Of a stretch of 64,000 bases of DNA, positions 43,328 through 50,209 are shown piece after piece. The stretch covers positions 1 to 64,000 of the forward strand of contig NZ_LBJG01000084.1 of the NCBI RefSeq assembly GCF_028128765.1, read 5' to 3'. Made by a program: the position numbers and the translations under genes. The stretch comes from Bradyrhizobium sp. CCBAU 51627. GTDB lineage: Bacteria; Pseudomonadota; Alphaproteobacteria; Rhizobiales; Xanthobacteraceae. Position 1 is the stretch's first letter. Every line of letters starts with the position of its first letter. The notes below the pieces were generated by a model. The model was not told where the DNA came from and did no database searches. It worked only from the letters and a program-made list of their open reading frames with translations.

Positions 43328-43415
43328 TCAAACATGCCAGACGAACAAGGCCGCACCTGCGCCGGTGCGTGCCGCTAGCCTCGCGAAAACACCTTCCGCA
43401 CCGCGGAAAACCCCT

Positions 43416-43844
43416 TCAGCGAAGCAACCGTCGCCAATAGAGCGTATGCGACCAGGCCCAGGGGATCACGGGTTCGTAAAGCTGATAGCCGGCTTTGATG
43501 AAGTTATTCGCTGAGACAACATTGTCCGTCGTATCGGAGACGATACCATACCACCCGATGCGACGCCCTTGCGCTTCTATCGCACGCGTCAACCTGAGCT
43601 GAAGTCCCCTGCCCCGATGCCGCTGCATGACACCGACTCTGGAGAAGTAGCCGCTATTTCGCACGTAGGTGGATGGTACGACCCCCGCAAAGGCGATCGC
43701 ATCGTGGCCATGATAGGCGAGCCACCACGCGCCCAGTCCAAACTGCGGCATCGCCGCAGCATCGAAGAACGTCAGCCGATGCAGATCGGTCAAAGTTTCG
43801 GCAATGTCTTCGTCGGACGCATCGACCATACGAATTCTGTACAT
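43416..43844 (-). CDS. GNAT family N-acetyltransferase
   Basis: A 142-residue GNAT domain with the acetyl-CoA loop region VGVMQRHRGRGLQLRLTRAIEAQG (about 70-93) and a late NNFIKAGYQLYEP. It transfers an acetyl group to an unknown acceptor. It follows the last prophage gene on the same strand by about 60 bases and precedes a strong terminator, so it may belong to the prophage transcript as cargo. Confidence 0.8.
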   Translation of the reverse strand: MYRIRMVDASDEDIAETLTDLHRLTFFDAAAMPQFGLGAWWLAYHGHDAIAFAGVVPSTYVRNSGYFSRVGVMQRHRGRGLQLRLTRAIEAQGRRIGWYGIVSDTTDNVVSANNFIKAGYQLYEPVIPWAWSHTLYWRRLLR

Positions 43845-43905
43845 GGCGTGATCCAGAACAAAGGAATGGACTCAATCGGCCGCGCGGCACTCCGCGACGG
43901 GGAGC

Positions 43906-44205
43906 TCACTTACCCAGCACAACTTTCACACCTAGCCAGACGGCCCCCATCAGGCCGGTGGCAATCACCGTGATCACGGCCTTGAAGGTGTAGCTCTGCG
44001 CCTGCTCCACGCTTTTTCGCCACCGCCGCAGGTGCTGGAAATCGGCCCTGACCTCCTTCCGGTCATCATCTTCGATGCCAAAGCTCGCCAGCACGGACGC
44101 CACCGCCTTCAGCACGATCGCATCGATGCTGTCCTGCTGGAGCCTTTGCTGCTCGGCCAGCGTTTCGGCGACGATGGCCCTGATCTCGTCGTCTGGTTTC
44201 TTCAC
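43906..44205 (-). CDS. Small prophage membrane protein, lysis-cassette neighbour
   Basis: A 99-residue protein with an acidic, coiled-coil-like N-terminal half (DDEIRAIVAETLAEQQRLQQ) and one C-terminal membrane helix (TFKAVITVIATGLMGAVWLGVKVVLGK). It starts at a GTG overlapping the holin stop codon, typical of phage lysis cassettes. It may be a spanin- or antiholin-like accessory; there is no firm family match. Confidence 0.65.
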   Translation of the reverse strand: MKKPDDEIRAIVAETLAEQQRLQQDSIDAIVLKAVASVLASFGIEDDDRKEVRADFQHLRRWRKSVEQAQSYTFKAVITVIATGLMGAVWLGVKVVLGK

Positions 44206-44585
44206 CGCTTGATGATCCTTGCAACATTCTCGAAGCCGCGCTTGGCGAAGTAAAACGAGACGACAAGATTGGCGGTGGTCGCCGCAAATCCCGCCAGGGG
44301 GTCCGTTGATCCAAGGCCCATCACCTTGTCCCAGACGAGGAGCTTCGCGAAATAGACGGTGACGCAATACCCGATCAACTTGTCGGGCTCGTACCAATAG
44401 CCGAGCTCGGCCATTCTATATTGCGTGACAGTTGTTGTTTCGGCTGTCTGCGCCGCGATCTCGTTCGCTGCGAGATCCGCTGCGACCTTGCTGTCCACGT
44501 TCTCAGCTTTCAGCTTGGCGCTATATGCGTCGATCAGCGCCTTAACGACGGGACCGCCGAGGAGCGAGATGATCGTCATCCACAT
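44202..44585 (-). CDS. 3-TM holin-like protein (GTA-holin type)
   Basis: A 127-residue protein with an N-terminal helix (MWMTIISLLGGPVVKALIDAY), an Ala-rich amphipathic stretch, the phrase MAELGYWYEPDKLIGYCVTVYFAKLLVWDKV, and a final helix. It resembles the holin family used by gene transfer agents and prophages of Rhizobiales. It would make inner-membrane holes that let the endolysin reach the cell wall. Confidence 0.7.
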   Translation of the reverse strand: MWMTIISLLGGPVVKALIDAYSAKLKAENVDSKVAADLAANEIAAQTAETTTVTQYRMAELGYWYEPDKLIGYCVTVYFAKLLVWDKVMGLGSTDPLAGFAATTANLVVSFYFAKRGFENVARIIKR

Positions 44586-44826
44586 CAGTTATTCTCCGCA
44601 GGGTTCGCAGGCGCGCGATGATCGTCACGACGGAGATCGCGAGCAGGATGCGCCCCGTGATCTTGACATCGCCGACGGCCGCGCTGATTTGGTCCTTGAC
44701 GCCAGGATCGCCCAAAGCGTCGGCAAGCTCGTCGACGATCGAGGCCAATGCACCGGCAAGCGCGATGCAGTAGCTCCAGGCGATCGTCACGGAATGCAGG
44801 CAGATGGCCTTGATCCTTGCGAGCAT
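44542..44826 (-). CDS. Small prophage membrane protein
   Basis: A 94-residue protein with two hydrophobic stretches (residues 11-30 and 48-65) and a basic tail. Its ATG overlaps the stop of the 49-residue gene as TGATG, and it overlaps the holin start by 44 bases. I do not recognise it; the context suggests a lysis accessory. Confidence 0.6.
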   Translation of the reverse strand: MLARIKAICLHSVTIAWSYCIALAGALASIVDELADALGDPGVKDQISAAVGDVKITGRILLAISVVTIIARLRTLRRITDVDDDHLAPRRSRR

Positions 44827-44975
44827 CACAGCATGGCCCGCAGCACAGCGAGCCTGGTCTCCAGCGACTTGACCTGGGCTTCGGTGCCGGTCACGAACCG
44901 GAGCAACGCATCCTTGCAAAGCCAGCAGGCGCCGAAGCCCGCCGCGAAGGCGATCACATCAAAAATGGTCCTCAT
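44826..44975 (-). CDS. 49-residue prophage membrane protein
   Basis: It starts MRTIFDVIAFAAGFGACW: one membrane helix, then a short charged helix (TEAQVKSLETRLAVL). An aaaagg ribosome site lies 8 bases before the ATG, 2 bases after the endolysin stop. The stop shares TGATG with the next gene. The tight coupling on both sides supports a real gene that is too short for routine calling. It may be an antiholin or spanin-like helper (inference). Confidence 0.6.
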   Translation of the reverse strand: MRTIFDVIAFAAGFGACWLCKDALLRFVTGTEAQVKSLETRLAVLRAML

Positions 44976-44977
44976 AT

Positions 44978-45664
44978 TCATTTCCTTTTAAAGATGGCTC
45001 TGATCAGAGTGGCGACGAACGCGCCGATCGAGCCTTTCGACGGGTTCGTCAGAGATGGCTTGGCCGGTTCGCCACTCGTCGACCTTGCTGCGATCCTGGT
45101 CCCCGCGAAGCGGATGTCCGGATCAAGCTCCGCCAGCGCCATCCACAGCGCCGCGCAGCCAAGCTGCGGGTCGACTTTGCCGGGATCGTAGATGCCATCG
45201 CGCACGTATTTTCCGGCCCGGTACTGATCGGTCCCAGACCAGAGATAGGGCGACGGCACAGCGCGGACCGCGTAGCCGACGCCGTTGTAGGTCTCGAGCG
45301 CAGTCAATGCGCCTGCGATCGACCAATCCTCGTGGTGAGCCAGGAATGGGGGACACTTGACCAGCGCATCGACTGCAGCAGCCTCCCAGGAGTCAAAGGG
45401 CCCCCGCCCGGCCGGAACGTGCACAGAGACACGGTTCCAGGGGTCGCCCTGGGCCAGGGAGGCATTCCATTGCTGCGACGATTCCCGCTCGTGGATGACC
45501 GCGATGGCCGGCCAAGGGACGCCGGTCTGCCGCTCAACGGCCTGATAGCGCTGCTTCGCTTTGTAGAGGCGTAATGCAACACCGGCGGCTTCTGCCTTCC
45601 GCGTTAGCTTGGCATTCGCCCAGCGCCTAGCATTCGCCCGAGTGAGGGCGTTCAGGTCTACCAT
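44978..45664 (-). CDS. Phage endolysin (lysozyme-like)
   Basis: A 228-residue protein whose middle carries IHERESSQQWNASLAQGDPWN, with the catalytic-type Glu of phage lysozyme-like muramidases, and later ETYNGVGYAVRAVPSPYLWSG. No signal peptide is visible, so it depends on the nearby holin for release. The C-terminal 20 residues (FVATLIRAIFKRK) form a basic amphipathic tail that may aid outer-membrane damage. Gene order endolysin, small genes, holin fits a lysis cassette. Confidence 0.8.
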   Translation of the reverse strand: MVDLNALTRANARRWANAKLTRKAEAAGVALRLYKAKQRYQAVERQTGVPWPAIAVIHERESSQQWNASLAQGDPWNRVSVHVPAGRGPFDSWEAAAVDALVKCPPFLAHHEDWSIAGALTALETYNGVGYAVRAVPSPYLWSGTDQYRAGKYVRDGIYDPGKVDPQLGCAALWMALAELDPDIRFAGTRIAARSTSGEPAKPSLTNPSKGSIGAFVATLIRAIFKRK

Positions 45665-45704
45665 GGGTTGACTCGGGTTGGGGTTAGGGTGATATCAAGT
45701 CAGA

Positions 45705-46445
45705 ATGAGAAATATACTGAAACAAAGCAGCACTTTGCGACGAGCGATCTATTGGGCTCGTATGCAGAGGGCTTCTTCACAGTCTGACGAAGGCTCAATC
45801 ATCGAAAGTCTAACGACACAAGCACCCAAGACTTTTGTTGAGTTTGGCTTCCATCCGGTCGAATTCAATTGCTTACAACTAGCAAGGACAGACGATTGGC
45901 AAGGCGTGCTTATCGATGGCAACGCGGACCAAGTCGCGGATGCAAGGCGTCTGCTTTCGAAGCGCATCCGCGCCATCCAACGTTTCATCACGCTCGAAAA
46001 CATTGACTTCATAAAAGATCTGTTTCCTCGACTGGGAGTTCTATCGATTGATGTAGACGGCAACGATTATTGGTTTCTAGAGCGCCTCATCGATACGAGA
46101 CCGACTGTCATTTGTGTAGAGTACAATTCAAGCTTTGGCCTTGAGCCCGTCACCGTCCCTTACCACTCTGATTTCGACCGCCACAAATACCACCCACGAG
46201 GATGGTACCATGGAGCATCTATTACAGCTCTTGCTTCGCTCTGCACCAAGCACGGGTACGGGCTAGCGGCGGTCTCTTCGGGAGGAATGAATGCAGTCTT
46301 TACTGAGACGGGCACTCTCGACCCCATTAAAGAGTGGAAATCGAATTCGCTTCGTCAGCGCTACTCAAAGATGACGCAAGAGGAGCAGTGGGCGTCAGTT
46401 AAAACGATGCCACTAATCAATGTTCAAGCACTTCAAACGAGGTGA
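45705..46445 (+). CDS. FkbM-like methyltransferase-fold protein, prophage cargo
   Basis: A 246-residue protein with Rossmann-like motifs (FVEFGFHPVEFNCLQLA, GVLIDGNADQVADARRLL, VLSIDVDGNDYWFLERL, VICVEYNSSFG) and a C-terminal YHGASITALASLCTKHGYGL. This resembles FkbM-type SAM-dependent methyltransferases that modify glycans. It is the only plus-strand gene inside the prophage block and is visibly AT-richer than the DNA around it. This is the pattern of a phage moron that may change surface sugars of the host; the function is inferred. Confidence 0.65.
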   Translation: MRNILKQSSTLRRAIYWARMQRASSQSDEGSIIESLTTQAPKTFVEFGFHPVEFNCLQLARTDDWQGVLIDGNADQVADARRLLSKRIRAIQRFITLENIDFIKDLFPRLGVLSIDVDGNDYWFLERLIDTRPTVICVEYNSSFGLEPVTVPYHSDFDRHKYHPRGWYHGASITALASLCTKHGYGLAAVSSGGMNAVFTETGTLDPIKEWKSNSLRQRYSKMTQEEQWASVKTMPLINVQALQTR

Positions 46446-46561
46446 TCAATATCAGAAACGGACCTGTTAGGAGGACCTGGCGCTGTTGTCTTCCAGATCT
46501 CTAGTCTTTACGGCGCTCCGGCCTTTCGCATTGAATACTCGGGAACGAGTTCATCCAAACC

Positions 46562-47554
46562 CTAGATAATGCGAATGACGTAGTTGCAGATTATCGTTGG
46601 CTGCACGTTATTGTGAGCACCACCACTGCCGGTGGTTTGAATAGATATCCCTGTGGTCGCGAGCGGAATGGTCGTATGCGTCATCTGAAAAGCATTTCCT
46701 CCGCCGGCAGCGCTGCCGACGACGTTGTCACCCCACAACCCTGCAGAGACTCCTGGAGGAGTATGCGCATGTCCCGGGTCGGTGACTCCATGACTGTGAA
46801 TGGGCATCTGGGCGATTGTGATGGTCTGGCCCTCCACCCCTCCAGCAGCGCCAAGGTTGCTTGCGGACGTGCCAAAATACGATGCCGTTAGTCGTCCGGC
46901 TGCCGATCCGCCCATATCATCCTTCTTCGCAGTTATACGACCCCGAAGATCTGGAATATTGAACGTCGTCAATCCATCACCGGCACCGTACGTTGTACCA
47001 AATAGCGCGAAGAGCGAATCGTATATCGAGCGTGAGATCGCTTGCCCGTACGGGAATACAAACGAACTATTCGGTGCAGCCGCACCCCAATAGTCAAAGC
47101 CCGCGCCAATCGGGATGTTATACGGATTGCCAAACAAACCACGGAGATAGAATGCGCCGTCGGAATTATTGTAAACCGCGTCGTACGGAGTGCCTTGAAT
47201 GATGATCCCTGAAGGCAATTCGATACCGGGAGCCGATCGCAGTGGTCTCGGTCCAAGACCATCGACATTTAGCGTCACCGTAGCACCGTTAGTCGTATGT
47301 GGCACAAATGCGACTGCCTGCCCGTTGAGATGCGTTAGGGAATCGAACCCCTGAAAGCTCGACATTGAGTACGCCGTGCTAGTCCCGCTCGTCACGATCG
47401 CTCCCGCCATATCATCGCGATATTTGGCGATCGCCGCCATCATTGCGCGCGCGGAATCGTTGACGCTGGAAGGGGACTGCCCCTCGGCCCAATTGACCGT
47501 CGAGTCTGCCGTCGCGTCGGCGGACGCCGTCTGAGACCATTTGTAGAGAGTCAT
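46562..47554 (-). CDS. Phage tail-collar fibre protein
   Basis: A 330-residue protein. The N-terminal part (MTLYKWSQTASADATADSTVNWAEG, SPSSVNDSARAMMAAIAKYRDD) is the usual fibre start. A tail-collar domain (FDYWGAAAPNSSFVFPYGQAI, LFGTTYGAGDGLTTFNIPDLRGR) and a His/Gly-rich tip (MPIHSHGVTDPGHAHTPPG) follow. It would form the receptor-binding fibre. It is AT-richer than flanking host genes, as common for fast-evolving fibres. The ATG at 47554 was chosen because it matches typical fibre N-termini. Confidence 0.85.
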   Translation of the reverse strand: MTLYKWSQTASADATADSTVNWAEGQSPSSVNDSARAMMAAIAKYRDDMAGAIVTSGTSTAYSMSSFQGFDSLTHLNGQAVAFVPHTTNGATVTLNVDGLGPRPLRSAPGIELPSGIIIQGTPYDAVYNNSDGAFYLRGLFGNPYNIPIGAGFDYWGAAAPNSSFVFPYGQAISRSIYDSLFALFGTTYGAGDGLTTFNIPDLRGRITAKKDDMGGSAAGRLTASYFGTSASNLGAAGGVEGQTITIAQMPIHSHGVTDPGHAHTPPGVSAGLWGDNVVGSAAGGGNAFQMTHTTIPLATTGISIQTTGSGGAHNNVQPTIICNYVIRII

Positions 47555-47629
47555 CTTGTTTCCTTGATTCAGTGGCGCGCCATCGTCGCCATCGCAAATT
47601 CCCAAGGCACCCACGCGCCCCGCGGAAGG

Positions 47630-47848
47630 TCAATCCGAATTCTCCGCCTCGCTGCCGCACAATTCGATATACTGCGCGCAACGGCAGGCCGGCGCGCGCG
47701 CCGTGAGCAGGTTGCGGATCACGCCGGGTGGCACTCCGGGGCTTTGGCTTGCGATCTTCGCCACGCGCTCATCAATGATGCCATCGATCTCCGCGCGAAG
47801 CTCTTCGATCCGTTCTTCAAGTCTCGCCGCGCGCTGTTTCGTCGCCAT
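47630..47848 (-). CDS. Small prophage protein, coiled coil
   Basis: A 72-residue protein starting with a coiled-coil stretch (LEERIEELRAEIDGIIDERVAKI) and ending with a Cys-containing tail (RAPACRCAQYIELC). It overlaps the preceding gene by 32 bases. No family is recognised; it is likely tail or fibre related by position. Confidence 0.55.
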   Translation of the reverse strand: MATKQRAARLEERIEELRAEIDGIIDERVAKIASQSPGVPPGVIRNLLTARAPACRCAQYIELCGSEAENSD

Positions 47849-48302
47849 GCGTCATTCCGTCCTTTAATTGAGTTTCAAGCGCCACCAGCTTCCGACCGGC
47901 GGCTGCCGCTTCGTTCTGTGCGCGGCGGAGCGCGCGTTCGCGCTGTTCTTCGTGAGCCGCGAGATAGGCCTGGATGTCGTAAGGCAACGAGCGGAACCGT
48001 TCCTTGAACTGCCTCGGCCACGACCGAGGCGGCGGAACCGCCGCAACTGCGCTCATCGCGTCTGCGGCGGGGCTGCCAAGCGTGGGATCGGCGAGGCCAA
48101 GCGATGCATGCATCCGCGAGACGTCCTGCATGGCCGGCCACAGCCGATGCACACCCAACGATGCACATTCGGTAACGAACCGCGCGATCGACGAAGGCGT
48201 TGCAGGACATGCGTTCACGTTGTTCAACTCGCACCATTTGACGAACATCGGCGCATCGAGTCGCCGAGCCTGCGCGAGTGCCGCCAGGAGCGGATGGGTC
48301 AT
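47817..48302 (-). CDS. Prophage hypothetical protein
   Basis: A 161-residue protein. The first 90 residues are globular (MFVKWCELNNVNACPATPSSIARFV), and the rest is a charged helix (EEQRERALRRAQNEAAAAGRKLVALE). The start overlaps the upstream stop as ATGA. It has no recognisable domain. Its position between terminase and fibre suggests a structural or assembly protein. Confidence 0.6.
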   Translation of the reverse strand: MTHPLLAALAQARRLDAPMFVKWCELNNVNACPATPSSIARFVTECASLGVHRLWPAMQDVSRMHASLGLADPTLGSPAADAMSAVAAVPPPRSWPRQFKERFRSLPYDIQAYLAAHEEQRERALRRAQNEAAAAGRKLVALETQLKDGMTHGDETARGET

Positions 48303-48565
48303 CGGTTCGCTTTGCGCAGCGCCTCGTGGAGGCTGCCGATGCGCCGGCGCAGATCGACGAGCTGGACACGCCTTCTCAAGCTATGAGGGCTCGAATCGAT
48401 TTCGCCGCTCAGCTCGGCATCGAACCGCTCGAGCGCGGCTACCCGCTTTTTGAGGCCGTAGAGCGCAAAGTTCTCCGCAATCCGATCCGGCGACATCGGC
48501 TCGCCATAGAGGTTGCCGGTAATGGACTCGGCGCGGTCGATGAAGTCTCTGTCGTCTTCTCTCAT
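48299..48565 (-). CDS. Prophage hypothetical protein
   Basis: An 88-residue, highly charged helical protein (MREDDRDFIDRAESITGNLYG). Residues 34-88 form a probable coiled coil (LKKRVAALERFDAELSGEI). The ATG at 48565 was selected because the longer frame to 48676 lacks coding character. It is translationally coupled to the next gene by ATGA. The function is unknown. Confidence 0.6.
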   Translation of the reverse strand: MREDDRDFIDRAESITGNLYGEPMSPDRIAENFALYGLKKRVAALERFDAELSGEIDSSPHSLRRRVQLVDLRRRIGSLHEALRKANR

Positions 48566-48722
48566 GGTTGAGTTCCTGTCGTAGACACGTGCCGATCCGG
48601 CCTGGCAATTGTCAAAGATTGCAGGAGAGATCGACTGGCGATTAGGAGAATAGAGATGAGCTGGCGTCGTGCCCAAACGTGAGGCGAGTTACATCATCTT
48701 CTGTTCGGCGAGCGCAGACTTT

Positions 48723-49244
48723 TCACCGCCGGCCCGCCGTCTTCGCCTGGTAGAGCGCCACTGCATCCTTGAGATCGCCGGAGCTGGACAGCCGGGCGCT
48801 CAACGCGCGCAGATCATGCTGATCGCGTTCGCCGCGGCTGGCCGCCATGCCCGGCCTTTGCACCGGCGGTACCGGCTTTGCCGTCACAGCGTCCCTCGCC
48901 TTCATCATCAGCCGGTACTTGCCGGCGTCGTCCTGCAGCCCGCGGAAGATGATCAGCCCGTCGCCGGGCGTCTCGATCTTGTCGCTGAACAGCTTGAAAC
49001 CGTGACCAAGCCCGAGGCTCGCGATCTTGCCCTCGATCAGCCGCTTCGAGGATTGCGCCAGCGAATGCTGCGCCTCGCGGATGCAAACCGCGAGCGTGCC
49101 GCGCTCGGCCTGGCAGGTCTCGACCAGGAGCTCGCCGAAGAAGTGTGATTTGCCCGAGCCGCGCCCGCCGTAAACGCCCTTGTAGCGCGCGGGTTTCAGC
49201 AGCGGCGCGAAGATCTTGGCCGTTGGAATTTTCAAGGTGGACAT
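48723..49244 (-). pseudogene. Truncated terminase large subunit fused to an unrelated C-terminus
   Basis: A 173-residue frame. Residues 1-97 are the N-terminal ATPase part of a phage terminase large subunit: Walker A GGRGSGKS (26-33), ETCQAERGTLAVCIREAQHSLAQSS, and IIFRGLQD. At residue 98 the expected continuation (Walker B and nuclease domain) is missing. The frame runs instead into a Lys/Arg/Pro-rich tail (AGKYRLMMKARDAV, PPVQRPGM, SSGDLKDAVALYQAK) that looks like the end of another phage gene. An in-frame internal deletion is the simplest explanation. It cannot package DNA. Confidence 0.75.
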
Positions 49245-49272
49245 GGCGAGCGCCTCGTCTCCAACGATGGCG

Positions 49273-49599
49273 CTAGGACACTTCGCCGCCGGACTTTTCC
49301 GGATGCACGATGATGCGCTCGATCCGGTGGATCAATTCCAGCACGCCGTCTTCGGCGTTGTCGATCGGCTGCGCGGCCTTGCCATAGCCGCGCTCGAGGA
49401 TCGCGTTCGCGGCCGACGCGCGGGCCGCCGGCGTCGCATCGCTATTGCGCATGATGCCGACGAGAACCTTGATGGCTGTCCCGGCATGGCTGCGCGCGAG
49501 CGAGCGGATCTCGGTCAGCGTTCGCGCTTTCGATCGTCCCTTCGCGACCGGACGGGAGACGTCCGCGAACTTGGGCTCATATTCGAGTCCGTCACTCAT
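49273..49599 (-). CDS. Phage packaging-type small protein (terminase-small-subunit-like)
   Basis: A 108-residue protein just upstream of the terminase gene. Its centre reads EIRSLARSHAGTAIKVLVGIM followed by RASAANAILERGYGKAAQ, the helix-turn-helix-like pattern of small terminase or DNA-recognition proteins in Rhizobiales prophages. A decayed relative occurs at 58575-58960. The ATG at 49599 overlaps the stop of the 23-residue gene (ATGA). Confidence 0.7.
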   Translation of the reverse strand: MSDGLEYEPKFADVSRPVAKGRSKARTLTEIRSLARSHAGTAIKVLVGIMRNSDATPAARASAANAILERGYGKAAQPIDNAEDGVLELIHRIERIIVHPEKSGGEVS

Positions 49600-49667
49600 G
49601 CGAACGCCTCCCACATCACGATCGCGACCAGGCCCGCCAGCGCGAGCGATATCAGATAGACCGTCAT
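49596..49667 (-). CDS. 23-residue membrane peptide, prophage leader
   Basis: MTVYLISLALAGLVAIVMWE plus three residues: almost entirely one membrane helix. A ttggaga ribosome site lies 6 bases before the ATG, and its stop overlaps the next start as ATGA. It is first in the phage transcript after the repeat block. Real translation is likely from the coupling; the function is unknown. Confidence 0.5.
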   Translation of the reverse strand: MTVYLISLALAGLVAIVMWEAFA

Positions 49668-49780
49668 CGTTTCTCCAAGAGAAATACAAGAAAACAACAA
49701 TGCGGCAGATCGCGGCACGAGGCGCGATCGTTTCGGCGCGAACCTTATCTCCGTCTTGCGGAGGCCGCGGCGGCGCAAGC

Positions 49781-50020
49781 AAAGGCTCGCGCCGCGGGCC
49801 GGCACGTTCGCGCGTGCACGGCCAATAAAGATGGTTCGGACGGCGGCGCGCTGTTCGGCGCTCCATGAACGCGTTTCAACGAGGGCGAGGCCGCGATGCG
49901 CGGGACGCCGTCCGATTCCTGAGATCGAAACGAAAAAGCCCGCAGCGGATGTCCCGCGCGGGCCTCACAAACTCGTTTCGATGATGCCATTATGCCGGTG
50001 TTTTGCCCGACGTGTCAAAC
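49781..50020. repeat. Long direct repeat, left copy (with REP-like copy A)
   Basis: About 240 bases that recur at 59002-59231 with high identity, including 27 identical bases beginning gccgcgggccggcacgttcg. The block ends with short-repeat copy A (49932-50020), whose hairpin followed by T-run on the minus strand can stop transcripts coming from the toxin gene. It lies directly upstream of a packaging-type gene, as does the right copy. Confidence 0.8.
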
Positions 50021-50081
50021 TGCGAATTGCAATCGGAGCAAGGCCCGTCGCGATCGAAACGCTGCGATCCCGCGGCGACAT

Positions 50082-50170
50082 GAAAAAACCCGCTGCGGAT
50101 CGCTCCGCGCGGGCTGAACTGAACTCTCTCGATCATGCCACTATGCCAGTGTTTTGCCCGACGTGTCAAA
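50082..50170. repeat. Short hairpin repeat, copy B
   Basis: It has the same layout as the other copies: aaaaaacccgc hairpin arm, tgatgccat-like middle (catgccactatgccagtg), and tail ttttgcccgacgtgtcaa. It lies 40 bases past the stop of the AHH gene and its minus-strand hairpin plus T-run is a likely terminator for it. Confidence 0.75.
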
Positions 50171-50209
50171 GGACATTGAGCGGGGTTAAAAAAACTCGAC
50201 CATGGATCG

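Larger units (their letters stand above)
43906..49667 (-). mobile_element. Deleted prophage remnant
   Basis: Read on the minus strand it carries a small packaging-type gene, a truncated terminase large subunit, small genes, a tail-collar fibre, endolysin, two tiny membrane genes, a 3-TM holin and a last small membrane gene. Portal, protease, capsid, tail tube and tape-measure genes are absent, as are integrase and repressor. The remaining genes keep open frames and phage-like overlaps. No attachment-site duplication was found at its edges. A plus-strand methyltransferase sits inside as cargo. Confidence 0.75.
49668..50209. other. Non-coding spacer of repeats
   Basis: These 542 bases between the prophage and the toxin gene hold the left long repeat, short-repeat copies A and B and little else. 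Small frames here, such as one of 81 codons (49745-49990), coincide with the repeat and have no ribosome site. Confidence 0.65.

Noticed and set aside
43185..43415. Search for a tRNA or attachment site at the prophage edge
   Set aside because: No cloverleaf-forming sequence or direct repeat matching the other edge was found; only the strong terminator is present.
49745..49990. 81-codon frame inside the left long repeat, paralleled by one at 58957-59202 in the right copy
   Set aside because: The similarity simply follows the DNA repeat. There is no ribosome site, and differences between copies do not favour the third codon position by eye. A dN/dS test over many copies would settle it.
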